This document shows positions 9,997-18,235 of a stretch of DNA of 64,000 nt, in pieces; the first letter of the stretch is position 1; every line of letters starts with the position of its first letter. Under the pieces are notes generated by a model that saw only the letters and a list, made by a program, of their open reading frames with translations, did no database searches and was not told the origin of the DNA. Position numbers and translations under genes: made by a program. Origin of the DNA: Photobacterium profundum (GTDB taxonomy: Bacteria > Pseudomonadota > Gammaproteobacteria > Enterobacterales > Vibrionaceae); contig NZ_PYOD01000002.1 of assembly GCF_003026285.1 (NCBI RefSeq), forward strand, positions 248,001-312,000. Direction: 5' to 3'.

Positions 9997-10476
9997 TTAA
10001 ATATCAGATTTCGACCAGAGCTGAGTTAGGTTTTTGACAGCATCTTCGTTGTTAGCTACGAACGCGATAGTTATATTGGCTAAATATGACAAATAACAAA
10101 CCTCTTTTATAATCTCAGACATTTGAATTTTAGACAATTTTAGGGACATAGTTTTACCGCTAAACCTTCTCTCAGTTTGTTGGCTTAAGCCATGAGTAAA
10201 ACTGCTCAGTAAGCCATAATTTCTACCCAAATATCGTTGAGAAAAATGAGAGTCACTTTCAAGTTTGATATCTAGGTTCTTAACCATTGACTCTAAACTG
10301 CCCCATGCTCCATCTTTCTTAGCGTACTTTTCAGCGGTCTCTTGGTCTTCGATGCAATGATAAACCCATAAACCTCGAATTACAGATTCAATACAAGGAC
10401 GAATTCGAGCCAATGCTGAACCATGCAATTTGAGATTAATTAAATGTGCAATTGCTGTTGCATGCTCGTTAGCCAA
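9997..10476 (-). CDS. DUF6988-like hypothetical protein, probably 5'-truncated
   Basis: A 159-residue helical protein starting from TTG at 10476; an in-frame stop lies seven codons further up, so no longer start exists. The block SALARIRPCIESVIRGLWVYHC near residues 20-40 resembles a widespread family of uncharacterised helical proteins (DUF6988-like, recognised by pattern only) whose members usually carry some 40 more residues at the N-terminus. The missing N-terminus and poor ribosome binding site suggest a truncated remnant. It lies in the accessory scar near the integrase fragment. Function unknown. Confidence 0.5.
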   Translation of the reverse strand: MANEHATAIAHLINLKLHGSALARIRPCIESVIRGLWVYHCIEDQETAEKYAKKDGAWGSLESMVKNLDIKLESDSHFSQRYLGRNYGLLSSFTHGLSQQTERRFSGKTMSLKLSKIQMSEIIKEVCYLSYLANITIAFVANNEDAVKNLTQLWSKSDI

Positions 10477-10713
10477 ATCTAAATGAGAAATAACTTACGC
10501 CCCGCGTGAGTCTGTTTTGATCCCAGTAATGGCGCCTAACTTCGAAGCTGAGTTTATGAAATTTACATGGTTTTGCTGCATAATCGAACTAAAGATGCCA
10601 AGCGTTGAGAATCCCTCTTAAACGCTTTGAATGCACAAGAAATAGGATATAAAGGCACATGACAATAATGTTCAGTTATATGCTGTATACCTTGATTACT
10701 AAGAGCAATCCAA
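10477..10713. other. spacer in the accessory scar
   Basis: The spacer holds an attC-like GCCTAAC heptamer near 10533, but no partner end was found. Nothing else was recognised. Confidence 0.3.
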
Positions 10714-11100
10714 ATGTCTAATGTAGTTCAGTTCTCTATGTTCAGTGGTAGTAAGAAGACTAACACTACCCCACCAATCAAATCACCAAGCCCTAAAGCT
10801 TTAAGGGAAAAGGCAGTATTGAAGCAAGAGAATCGCTGCTACTTTTGTGGCAAACGTAAAGAACCAAAAGAGCTGAACTGGCTTAATAAGATTGGTTTTA
10901 AACAAAAGGCTTATGTTGTCTGCGGTACTTGTAGCTCTGAAGCTAAGTCACGTTCAATGGATGAACTACGGATAATCCTGGCGCTGAAGGCTATGGATTT
11001 CAGAACAGTTAAGATTCAGCAGTACCTTGAGTTGAGAGAAAAAGGTATTCAGATAGACGGTGTACGTGAATACAAGTTCCACTTTGAAACTATTGAGTGA
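10714..11100 (+). CDS. small CxxC..CxxC (HNH-like zinc) hypothetical protein
   Basis: A 128-residue protein with a basic N-terminus, then NRCYFCGKRK near residues 41-50 and VCGTCSSEAKSR near 69-80. The two CxxC pairs, spaced about 27 residues apart, would bind one zinc as in HNH nucleases and the McrA-like fold, but I see no catalytic His-His-Asn behind them; the second pair is followed by a helix (MDELRIILALKAMDF) and an EYKF tail. No family name can be given. Located in the accessory scar between a truncated gene and an integrase remnant, so it may be a cargo gene. Confidence 0.55.
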   Translation: MSNVVQFSMFSGSKKTNTTPPIKSPSPKALREKAVLKQENRCYFCGKRKEPKELNWLNKIGFKQKAYVVCGTCSSEAKSRSMDELRIILALKAMDFRTVKIQQYLELREKGIQIDGVREYKFHFETIE

Positions 11101-11265
11101 TTATGACCATGAGCTAAAGGTGAGTCGATAGGTGAAAACCAATAACTATCGACTTCTAAACACTAAGTCGGTAGTAGGAAAATACCAAATGACGCTTAGT
11201 TTATTAGCTGAATACTTTTCTTCGTAAAAACTTGGGGGCAACAGCTTGTCAAAATGGTGGCTAAT

Positions 11266-11289
11266 GGAAACCCTAATGAATAGGGTTCC
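11266..11289 (+). terminator. possible terminator after the small CxxC gene
   Basis: GGAAACCCTA pairs with TAGGGTTCC with one bulged A and is followed by TTTC. The T-run is weak. Confidence 0.4.
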
Positions 11290-11295
11290 TTTCAA

Positions 11296-11543
11296 CTAAC
11301 AATCAGTACCTTCTGAAAACAACAATGCATTTTCTAATTCAACACCAAGGTAACGGATCGTGTTATCTACCTTTGTATGTCCGAGTAAAAGCTGGACAGC
11401 TCGAATATTTTTCGTTTTTACATAGACTAATGTCGCTTTGGTTCATCTCATCGAATGAGTGCCATACAGATTAGAGTCCAGCCCAAGATTTGACGCCCAT
11501 TTACTGACTAGGTATCTATAGTACGAATGCCCAGTATCTAAAA
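11296..11543 (-). pseudogene. tyrosine recombinase (phage integrase) C-terminal remnant
   Basis: Reading the minus strand from about 11543 gives the end of a site-specific tyrosine recombinase: GHSYYRYLVSKWASNLGLDS, then YGTHSMR, an in-frame TGA at 11443-11445, then TKATLVYVKTKNIRAVQLLL, GHTKVDNTIRYLG and a TAG at 11296-11298. GTHSMRRTKA with the catalytic arginine and HxxR, and the LLGHTK..TxRYLG box with the catalytic His and the Tyr, are the family hallmarks. The TGA replaces the expected CGA/CGC arginine after MR, so it is most simply a nonsense mutation. The N-terminal catalytic half is absent. This marks the scar as old mobile DNA. Confidence 0.8.
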
Positions 11544-11726
11544 GGATTAGCGCAACGCTCGCATCTAGGAGAAAATAACAATGAATTAGTACATTAATCC
11601 GAATCTGGCATTGATTTTTACTGTAGCTTCAATTTGACCAAATAGCCTAATTCAGGTTCTATCGCCAACGACTTTGTTGTAGAGCCGACGGCCTATCTAT
11701 GCACTAGCTGTAATGATGCCAATAAG
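11544..11726. other. spacer between integrase remnant and FAS1 gene
   Basis: Nothing recognisable apart from the downstream terminator of the FAS1 gene. Confidence 0.3.
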
Positions 11727-11728
11727 GT

Positions 11729-11756
11729 AAAAAGCTTCGCCATAGCAAAGCTTTTT
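11729..11756 (-). terminator. Rho-independent terminator after the FAS1 gene
   Basis: On the minus strand AAAAAGCTTTGC pairs with GCGAAGCTTTTT around TATG, a 12-bp stem with one wobble and its own U-rich end. It works in either direction. Confidence 0.75.
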
Positions 11757-11773
11757 TGTTTCCGGTTGATGAT

Positions 11774-12670
11774 TTACTCGGGGATTAAGACTGTATCAAT
11801 AACATGGATAACCCCATTACTGGCATTGAGATCACCGGCAATGAGTTTAGCGTCGTTGATTGTCACACCATCCTCGCCGTCTTCGATTTGTACTGTCTCT
11901 CCCTCGACGGTTTCAGGCAGTTTCAGCTTGCTGACTTCTTCTGAGGTGAAAGCCCCGATCAGGAGATGGTATTTGAGCACGGCCTGCAGTTGTTCTTTGT
12001 TTTCTGGCTTGAGCAGGTCAGCCAGAGTGCCGGCCGGGAGCTTTGCGAAAGCGTCATCGGTGGGTGCCAGGAGAGTAAAGGGCCCCTTGCCTTCGAGAGT
12101 GCCGGACAGGCCAGATGCCCGGATCGCCATGACCAGGGTCTGGAAGTCATCGTTGGTGGCTGCTACCTCGACCAGGTTTATCTTCTCGCCCTTCTTATAA
12201 CCTGCTACCGTCAAACTGGACAAGGTACCGGGGATTAAGACTGTGTCAATAACATGGATAACCCCGTTGCTGGCATTGAGTTCACCGGCAATGACTTTAG
12301 CACCGTTGATTGTCACGCCATCCTCGCCGCTTTCGATTTGTACTGTTTCTCCCTGGACGGTTTCAGGCAGTTTCAGCTTGCTGACTTCTTCTGAGGTGAT
12401 AGCCCCGATCAGGAGATGGTATTTGAGCACGGCCTGCAGTTGTTCTTTGTTTTCTGGCTTGAGCAGGTCAGCCAGAGTGCCAGCCGGAAGCTTTGCGAAA
12501 GCGTCATCGGTGGGTGCCAGGAGAGTAAAGGGCCCCTTGCCTTCGAGAGTGCCGGACAGGCCGGATGCCCGGATCGCCATGACCAAAGTTTGGAAGTCAT
12601 CGTTGGTGGCCGCGACCTCGACTAAGTTTATCTCCTCGCCTTTCTTATAAGCTGCTACCGCCAAACTGGA
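11774..12670. repeat. 450-bp tandem direct duplication inside the FAS1 gene
   Basis: The copies run 12670-12221 and 12220-11774. For example, CAAACTGGACAAGGTA occurs at 12662 and again 450 bp lower at 12212, and the central 300 bp are almost letter for letter the same. Confidence 0.9.
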
Positions 12671-12730
12671 CAAGGTAAAAAGGAATAAGGCACTTAGTGA
12701 ATAAGCAAAAAAGCGTTGGAGTATTTTCAT
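11774..12730 (-). CDS. secreted protein with two near-identical FAS1 (fasciclin) domains
   Basis: A 318-residue exported protein: signal peptide at residues 1-27 (cleavage after AVAA), then two fasciclin/BetaIgH3 domains of about 140 residues at roughly 28-165 and 178-318. Each shows the H1 block FTLLAPTDDAFAKLP and the H2 block GVIHVIDTVLIP. The two differ at only a dozen or so positions, so they arose by a recent in-frame duplication of exactly 450 bp. FAS1 domains mediate adhesion or matrix contacts. Base composition is visibly richer in G and C than the neighbours (AGCCGGCCGGGAG-like stretches), which suggests transfer. GAGGA lies seven bases before the ATG. Confidence 0.85.
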   Translation of the reverse strand: MKILQRFFAYSLSALFLFTLSSLAVAAYKKGEEINLVEVAATNDDFQTLVMAIRASGLSGTLEGKGPFTLLAPTDDAFAKLPAGTLADLLKPENKEQLQAVLKYHLLIGAITSEEVSKLKLPETVQGETVQIESGEDGVTINGAKVIAGELNASNGVIHVIDTVLIPGTLSSLTVAGYKKGEKINLVEVAATNDDFQTLVMAIRASGLSGTLEGKGPFTLLAPTDDAFAKLPAGTLADLLKPENKEQLQAVLKYHLLIGAFTSEEVSKLKLPETVEGETVQIEDGEDGVTINDAKLIAGDLNASNGVIHVIDTVLIPE

Positions 12731-13014
12731 TAGTGAATCCTCTGCGTCTGTTTTGGTGCCATAGAAATTCTAATATATGAGAAAAAATAGTAGTTGTGCA
12801 GAGGAAAAAGGTTGTCTCATAAATGAAAATATATGTTTAATCAGCTGCTGAGTAAATACGTTAACGCAGAATGGGGCAAAGGCGAGTCAGCATAAGTCTC
12901 GCTGACTCGATGGTGAATATTTCCGTGTTTCAACTTTTTCACGAAACACTACTGTCTAGTACTAATCTACAACAGCCAAGACCATCAGGGTTAGGACAAT
13001 AGCCTCATAACCAA

Positions 13015-14496
13015 TCACGCATTAAGAAGTACTAGTGAATCCAAGATCCCTTGACCGCTATGAATGCCGCCTTCATTTTCACTGGCAGGTTTACTGCGGA
13101 TTAAGTAACCAGCATAGCCGTCTAGATCCGTTACAGGCTCACCTTGATAATGGGCGGTAAACAAGCCGATTTCGCTCACGAGATCGTTCACCAACGCCTG
13201 CTTTCCATCACGAACCGCAATGGTTGGCGTATCTCGTTCATGCGGATACAAACGCTGCATCAATGCCCATGCGTCATACTCTTCTGGCTTCAATTTGGCT
13301 AATGTCTCACTGATCTGATCTCCAAATACACAGTGACCACCACCTTCGCCTTGGTTTTTGAGTACCCACTCTTGCTTATCGGCAGAGGTATTAAACCATT
13401 CGATTGCCTCCTTCGAAATGGGCTTCATATCCGCCAAGACACTCTTGACTAATCGAGCTTCTTCTAGGGTTAACCCCCAACGGGCATACTCCTGTACAGG
13501 CATCATGGTCAGTAGCATCTGCATTGATTTACTCGTTGCAAGCTGCTGGCTGATGGTCGCGTTCATTGCCACGTAATGCATTTCAATAAACAGACGCGTT
13601 TGGCTTAATGTGTGACAGCAAATATCTTCATTCAACTCTGGTGCCCAGTAGTCTGAATATTGATAGCCCGCACGTAAGTAAACCGTGTCAATTGCGCCAA
13701 CATTTTCAAGAATTAGGCGCTGATTTTGACCACTAGAAAGCTGAGTGCTCAATTGCTCAAAGGTGCGTCTTACTGTGCGAACCCCAATCTTTTGCAATGC
13801 AACTTCCAATAGGTGCTGATCGTAAACGTTGTCTTCATCTTTCTGCACAATCATCAGGAAAGTTGGCTTTTGTTCGTTCGCACTACCGCCCAGTTCAGCA
13901 AAGTGCGCCTTTACCTTTCTTGCAGAGGCAGCAATACCTATAGCGAGTTGCTCCATGCCGTGATTGTCTGCTGGCATTGCCGTATCGTCTTCTAACCAAT
14001 TACGGTAAACATCGTTCCATTGGTCTTGCACAAAGCAATGCAGCTCTGTAGCGCGCTGACCAAATGGCCCCATACCTGCAGCAATACCATTGAATTCGAT
14101 CACTTTAGCTCCATGCTGGCGATCATCCATAAAATCGGTACGCATCAAAAGTAGTGGCTGGCGAGCAGCTTGCTGACGCTTAGTTACATCACCGTGTGCC
14201 TGCTGATGTAGCTCCATCAAACGACCAAAAAACGGGTCAGCCTTTGCCATGGCACTAAGCGACTCTTGCAAGAAATCATGATCTTCTGACACGTTGCTCA
14301 CCAACTTAGCGATCAATGGTGTAACAGAAAGCAGGTGTTGGTACACAGAGCGTTCCATCGTCATCGGTGCGATGCTGAATGGTACGTGCCTTGCCGTATT
14401 ATCGGCCTGACGAAACGCGACGCCGTGCATGATTTCCCACTCAAGGATATCGTTAATGACTTCTTGAGGCATAAATTGCTTGTTGTCGTTATTCAT
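13015..14496 (-). CDS. eukaryotic-type glutathione synthetase
   Basis: A 493-residue ATP-grasp ligase of the eukaryotic GSH synthetase family (GSH_synth_ATP), not the 316-residue bacterial GshB. Landmarks: IEFNG near 133-137, equivalent to the substrate-binding IEINT of eukaryotic enzymes; a glycine-rich loop LKNQGEGGG at 379-387; and the C-terminal block YLIRSKPASENEGGIHSGQG at 464-483 that binds ATP and gamma-glutamylcysteine. The reaction would be gamma-Glu-Cys plus glycine plus ATP to glutathione, though the terminal amino acid could differ. It is the last gene of a minus-strand operon after gshA and two ABC half-exporters, 28 bases behind the second. Its length matches human GSS (474). 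Confidence 0.85.
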   Translation of the reverse strand: MNNDNKQFMPQEVINDILEWEIMHGVAFRQADNTARHVPFSIAPMTMERSVYQHLLSVTPLIAKLVSNVSEDHDFLQESLSAMAKADPFFGRLMELHQQAHGDVTKRQQAARQPLLLMRTDFMDDRQHGAKVIEFNGIAAGMGPFGQRATELHCFVQDQWNDVYRNWLEDDTAMPADNHGMEQLAIGIAASARKVKAHFAELGGSANEQKPTFLMIVQKDEDNVYDQHLLEVALQKIGVRTVRRTFEQLSTQLSSGQNQRLILENVGAIDTVYLRAGYQYSDYWAPELNEDICCHTLSQTRLFIEMHYVAMNATISQQLATSKSMQMLLTMMPVQEYARWGLTLEEARLVKSVLADMKPISKEAIEWFNTSADKQEWVLKNQGEGGGHCVFGDQISETLAKLKPEEYDAWALMQRLYPHERDTPTIAVRDGKQALVNDLVSEIGLFTAHYQGEPVTDLDGYAGYLIRSKPASENEGGIHSGQGILDSLVLLNA

Positions 14497-14524
14497 AATG
14501 TAATGACTCTTTCTATTTTATCAC

Positions 14525-16444
14525 TTATGCCGCGCTCACAGCCGTTAGGCCTAGCGTGCTGTTTTGATGTTCGTTTTCTTCTTGCGCTTTCTGTGCAAGG
14601 TATAAATCTCGGTAATCGCCATCTTGTTCGATTAGCGCCTGGTGTGTACCACTCTGTACCACCTTACCGCTGTTCATCACTAAGATTTGATCGGCGTTTT
14701 TAATCGTCGATAAGCGGTGCGCAACGGTGATAACGGTTCTGCCGTCTTGGATATTTTCAAGAGCCTGCTTTACCGTTTCTTCCGATTCACTGTCGATATT
14801 CGCCGTCGCTTCATCAAGCAGGAATATTTTAGGATCGTGAGAAATCGCACGAGCTAATGCCAATAACTGTCTTTCACCCACAGAAAGCGTAGCGCCGCCA
14901 TTGCTTGGTTGATGATCAAAACCATCAGGTAAACGATGAATGAAGCGATCCGCTTTCACCATTTCGGCTGCTTGTATCGCTTTATCACGGCTAGCTTTTA
15001 GTGCTTTATTGTCATTGTCATTAAGCGTACTGTCATCACTCGTATAGCTATGACTAAAAGCGGCATCATGAGATAAATCGATATTATCAACGATTGAACC
15101 GCTAAAGATGGTTGGATCTTGCGATACCAAACCAAACAATTTACGTAACTGTGATTCCGGTAGTTTATGAAGCGGTTGCCCGCCAATAAGGATGTCGCCT
15201 TGCTGCTGTTGATAAAAACGCATCAACAGATTGATCACCGAACTTTTCCCGCTGCCGGTATGCCCAACAATCGCTGTAAACTCGCCGCCTTTTGCCGTAA
15301 AGCTGACATCTTTGAGTACTGGCTTATCGACTTCGTATCCCATGGTGACATTACGAAACTCAATATCGTTGTTATCATTTATCTTCACTTCCGGCATCGA
15401 TTGATTATGAATTTCAGAATCATCGTCTAGCAGCTCAAAGATACGTTTAGAAGACACGGTTGCAACCTGCAATTTGTGCAGTTCCATCGATAACTGTCGG
15501 AACGGGTCAAAGAAGCGCTCAAGGTAATTCAAAAACGCATATAAAGTACCAATCTCAACAACGGCCGACATCGATGCTCCTGCAAACCACGCAACAATGC
15601 CTGCTGCTGTCAACGTCGAAATCAAGCGCGTCAGTGGCAACAACATCAAGCTATCAATTGCGACTGACTTAGCACGGAAGTTAAACCAACTTTGGTTATC
15701 TTTCTCAAACTTAGTTTGGAACGCCTTTTCTTGACGAAACGCTTGAATCAACGCCATGCCTTGCAACGATTCGTTTATTTGCCCGTTAATGTTGCTGACT
15801 TGAACTCGAATTCCGTCAAACACTGACATTGAAATCTTGCGATACAAATGCATTGTTATAAGCAAAACAGGGATCAATACCAAACTGAGTAACATCAAAC
15901 GCCAATCCAATAATGCAATTGCGATGAAAATAGCCGTGATGCGCAATGCACCTTGAATCACGGTTGGAATAGTCGACACATACATATTGCGTAGCGATTC
16001 AGTATCATTGGTAATGTAAGAGACCAGTTTACCCGTAGATAACTTGTCAAATGTAGCTATAGGAAAGTTCAAAACATGGCGGAATAGTTGTTCACGTACG
16101 TCTTTAACCACCAACAATGCACTGTGTTTAAAGGTGACCGCTTGTAAATACCCAAACACCGCGGCAAATACATAGAACAGCATCACAAGCCCGATCAATG
16201 TGATAAGTTGTTGCCATTCAAATTGCTGAGGTACAATGACCTCATCCAAAACAATTTTAGCCAACCATGGAATCGCCATCTCGGCACTGACCGCAAGCGC
16301 CAACATCAAAAAGGCAAAGCCAAAACGCGCTTTGTGTGGCAATGAGAAGGTCAATAAACGGCGATAAAGTGCATTGTTTTTCATCGATTCAGGCTTCTCT
16401 GCACTATTATTTGTTCGAGCATTACTTGCTTGAGACTTACTCAT
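14525..16444 (-). CDS. ABC exporter half-subunit, MdlB-like (catalytic half)
   Basis: A 639-residue half-transporter with a six-helix ABC transmembrane domain (residues about 40-330) and a nucleotide-binding domain (about 370-620). Walker A is GHTGSGKSS, the signature is the unusual LSVGE, Walker B ends LLDEATANID with the catalytic Glu, and the H-loop AHRLST keeps its His. Compared with its partner, this subunit holds the competent ATPase residues but a degenerate signature. An acidic loop rich in N and D (roughly residues 475-500) is inserted between the Q-loop and the signature. The ATG overlaps the end of the upstream gene by eight bases, with GAGGAG six bases before it, so the two are coupled. 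Likely role: export of a thiol or gamma-glutamyl compound made by the flanking enzymes (inference). Confidence 0.85.
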   Translation of the reverse strand: MSKSQASNARTNNSAEKPESMKNNALYRRLLTFSLPHKARFGFAFLMLALAVSAEMAIPWLAKIVLDEVIVPQQFEWQQLITLIGLVMLFYVFAAVFGYLQAVTFKHSALLVVKDVREQLFRHVLNFPIATFDKLSTGKLVSYITNDTESLRNMYVSTIPTVIQGALRITAIFIAIALLDWRLMLLSLVLIPVLLITMHLYRKISMSVFDGIRVQVSNINGQINESLQGMALIQAFRQEKAFQTKFEKDNQSWFNFRAKSVAIDSLMLLPLTRLISTLTAAGIVAWFAGASMSAVVEIGTLYAFLNYLERFFDPFRQLSMELHKLQVATVSSKRIFELLDDDSEIHNQSMPEVKINDNNDIEFRNVTMGYEVDKPVLKDVSFTAKGGEFTAIVGHTGSGKSSVINLLMRFYQQQQGDILIGGQPLHKLPESQLRKLFGLVSQDPTIFSGSIVDNIDLSHDAAFSHSYTSDDSTLNDNDNKALKASRDKAIQAAEMVKADRFIHRLPDGFDHQPSNGGATLSVGERQLLALARAISHDPKIFLLDEATANIDSESEETVKQALENIQDGRTVITVAHRLSTIKNADQILVMNSGKVVQSGTHQALIEQDGDYRDLYLAQKAQEENEHQNSTLGLTAVSAA

Positions 16445-18233
16445 CGTTTGTCTCCTCAAGATTCGACTCGTTGTCAGTATTTACATTACTGCTAATAGTT
16501 TTCCCCAACTGGCTTTGGCGTTGATAAACCATTGAATACCAGCCTTGATTCGCCACCAACTCATGATGAGAACCACGTTCTTCTACCTGCCCATCATTCA
16601 ATACTAAGATATGGTCAGCTTCGATAAGATTCGTTAATCGCTGCGTTACAAGCAACATCGTTTTATGCGAATAATGCGCCTTTAAGTTTTGACGAACTTG
16701 TACCTCAGTTTTCATATCTAACGCACTAAATGGATCATCCAACAAAAGGATATCAGCACCCGACAATAGGGCTCTAGCAAGAGTCAAACGCTGTTTTTGA
16801 CCACCAGATAGATTCGTACCGCCCTCTCTAAGTGAAGTATCAAAGCCTTCAGGCATCGCTTCAATTTCTGCTCGAATACCCGCCATTTCAGCCACATACT
16901 CGATTTCTGCTTGCGACGCATCAGGTTTCGCCAACGCGATATTCTCTGTGATAGAGCCTGAAAACAAGTGCGGTTTTTGAGGAACCCAAGCCAGCTTACT
17001 GCGTAAGGAACCAAACGTTAGACTGTCGCTTGGCATACCTGAAATGTGAATTATTGATGGTATCTCAAGTTGAAATTGGCGCAGTGCCAAGTGCAATAGC
17101 GTGCTTTTACCGCTGCCCGTTGGCCCAGTAATGCCGACCAATCCGCCTGATGGTAAATCAAATTTCACACTATCAAGTGCTTTACGATTCGCTTTTTGGT
17201 AAGTGAATGATTTGATATCAAAAGACATACTTGCATCCGCATCTTTTGGCAGCTTTTTGTCACCTTCTACGACTTCAATATTTTCAGCAAATAACTGCTC
17301 CAGACGACGCCATGACGTCTTACCTCGTTGAAATACATTGAACTGCCAACCAAACTGCATAAATGGCCCAAGTAGCTGCCCAAGGTAAAGCGTAAAGGTC
17401 GTGAACAATCCCACCGTAATGCTACCTTGTTCAATTAACCATGCTCCGTAGCCCAATGAAATAACGAACGACAGCCCATAGACTAATTGAATAGTGGGAC
17501 CAAATGCCGCATCCACTTTTGCAACTAAAAGGTTTGCATCTACCGTTTCATCTAAAGTTTTTCCAAAACGTTGTTCTTGACGTTCAGCAATACCGTGTGA
17601 GCGAACCGCACGAATACCCGATACCGTTTCACGAGTCTCTTCGGTTAGATCAGAAAACGCAGACTGTGCCTTACCGAACGCCTTATGTAGCTTGACACCA
17701 TAGCGGCGAGTAATGAGTACTAATAATGGAAAAGGAAGCAGTGCGACAGCGGTAAGTTCACCACTAACAACAAAGATCATTCCCAAAATGACCGTAATAC
17801 CTGCGATCAAAGAGTCCACCAATGTCATGACCCCCATTCCCATGGTTTCTTCCACCGCATTAAGGTCGTTGGTCGCATGTGCCATCAGATCCCCTGTACT
17901 TCTGCGAGCATAAAATGCAGGTGACAATTGAGAGAACTTTTGAAACAACTCACTTCGAATAACACGCGTTATCGCAATAGAAGCACCATATAGTTTGCTT
18001 TGCCATACAAAACGCAAACCGTACATTGCCGCGCCCGAGACTATAATCCCAACGACGTGAATAATCATCGTTTGAGTGTCTAATGTGTCCGTGCTAATGC
18101 CGTCGACAATTCGACCAATCAACCATGAAGGAATCAAATTGACCAACGCAACCACCTGCAATGCCGCAAAGGCAATCAGATAGTGTCGGCCAAACATTTT
18201 AAGGTAGCTCTTTAATTTCCAAAGAATATTCAT
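16437..18233 (-). CDS. ABC exporter half-subunit, MdlA-like (degenerate half)
   Basis: A 598-residue half-transporter with an N-terminal six-helix domain and a C-terminal ATPase: Walker A GPTGSGKST, canonical signature LSGGQKQR, Walker B LLLDDPFSALD in which the catalytic Glu is Asp, and an H-loop TQRLTN in which His is Gln. Non-canonical Walker B and H-loop here and the LSVGE signature in the partner would together form the inactive site of an asymmetric heterodimer, as in MdlAB and TM287/288-type exporters. The start at 18233 lies two bases after the gshA stop codon, so translation is coupled; the upstream ATG at 18287 would overlap gshA by 50 bases. Confidence 0.85.
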   Translation of the reverse strand: MNILWKLKSYLKMFGRHYLIAFAALQVVALVNLIPSWLIGRIVDGISTDTLDTQTMIIHVVGIIVSGAAMYGLRFVWQSKLYGASIAITRVIRSELFQKFSQLSPAFYARRSTGDLMAHATNDLNAVEETMGMGVMTLVDSLIAGITVILGMIFVVSGELTAVALLPFPLLVLITRRYGVKLHKAFGKAQSAFSDLTEETRETVSGIRAVRSHGIAERQEQRFGKTLDETVDANLLVAKVDAAFGPTIQLVYGLSFVISLGYGAWLIEQGSITVGLFTTFTLYLGQLLGPFMQFGWQFNVFQRGKTSWRRLEQLFAENIEVVEGDKKLPKDADASMSFDIKSFTYQKANRKALDSVKFDLPSGGLVGITGPTGSGKSTLLHLALRQFQLEIPSIIHISGMPSDSLTFGSLRSKLAWVPQKPHLFSGSITENIALAKPDASQAEIEYVAEMAGIRAEIEAMPEGFDTSLREGGTNLSGGQKQRLTLARALLSGADILLLDDPFSALDMKTEVQVRQNLKAHYSHKTMLLVTQRLTNLIEADHILVLNDGQVEERGSHHELVANQGWYSMVYQRQSQLGKTISSNVNTDNESNLEETNDE

Positions 18234-18235
18234 AA

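Noticed and set aside
10477..10640. Integron attC site
   Set aside because: A GCCTAAC heptamer is present but no inverted GTTRRRY partner was found at a suitable distance.
11443..11445. TGA in the integrase remnant as a selenocysteine codon
   Set aside because: It replaces a conserved arginine (one base change from CGA), and the catalytic half of the gene is missing.
11766..12650. Plus-strand reading frames opposite the FAS1 gene
   Set aside because: Shadows of the duplicated FAS1 coding sequence; they occur twice because the gene is duplicated.
14525..18233. CydDC cysteine/glutathione exporter
   Set aside because: The two subunits resemble MdlA/MdlB (the Asp-for-Glu Walker B and the GWYxMVYQ tail in the first) more than CydD/CydC; export of thiols remains an idea based on context only.
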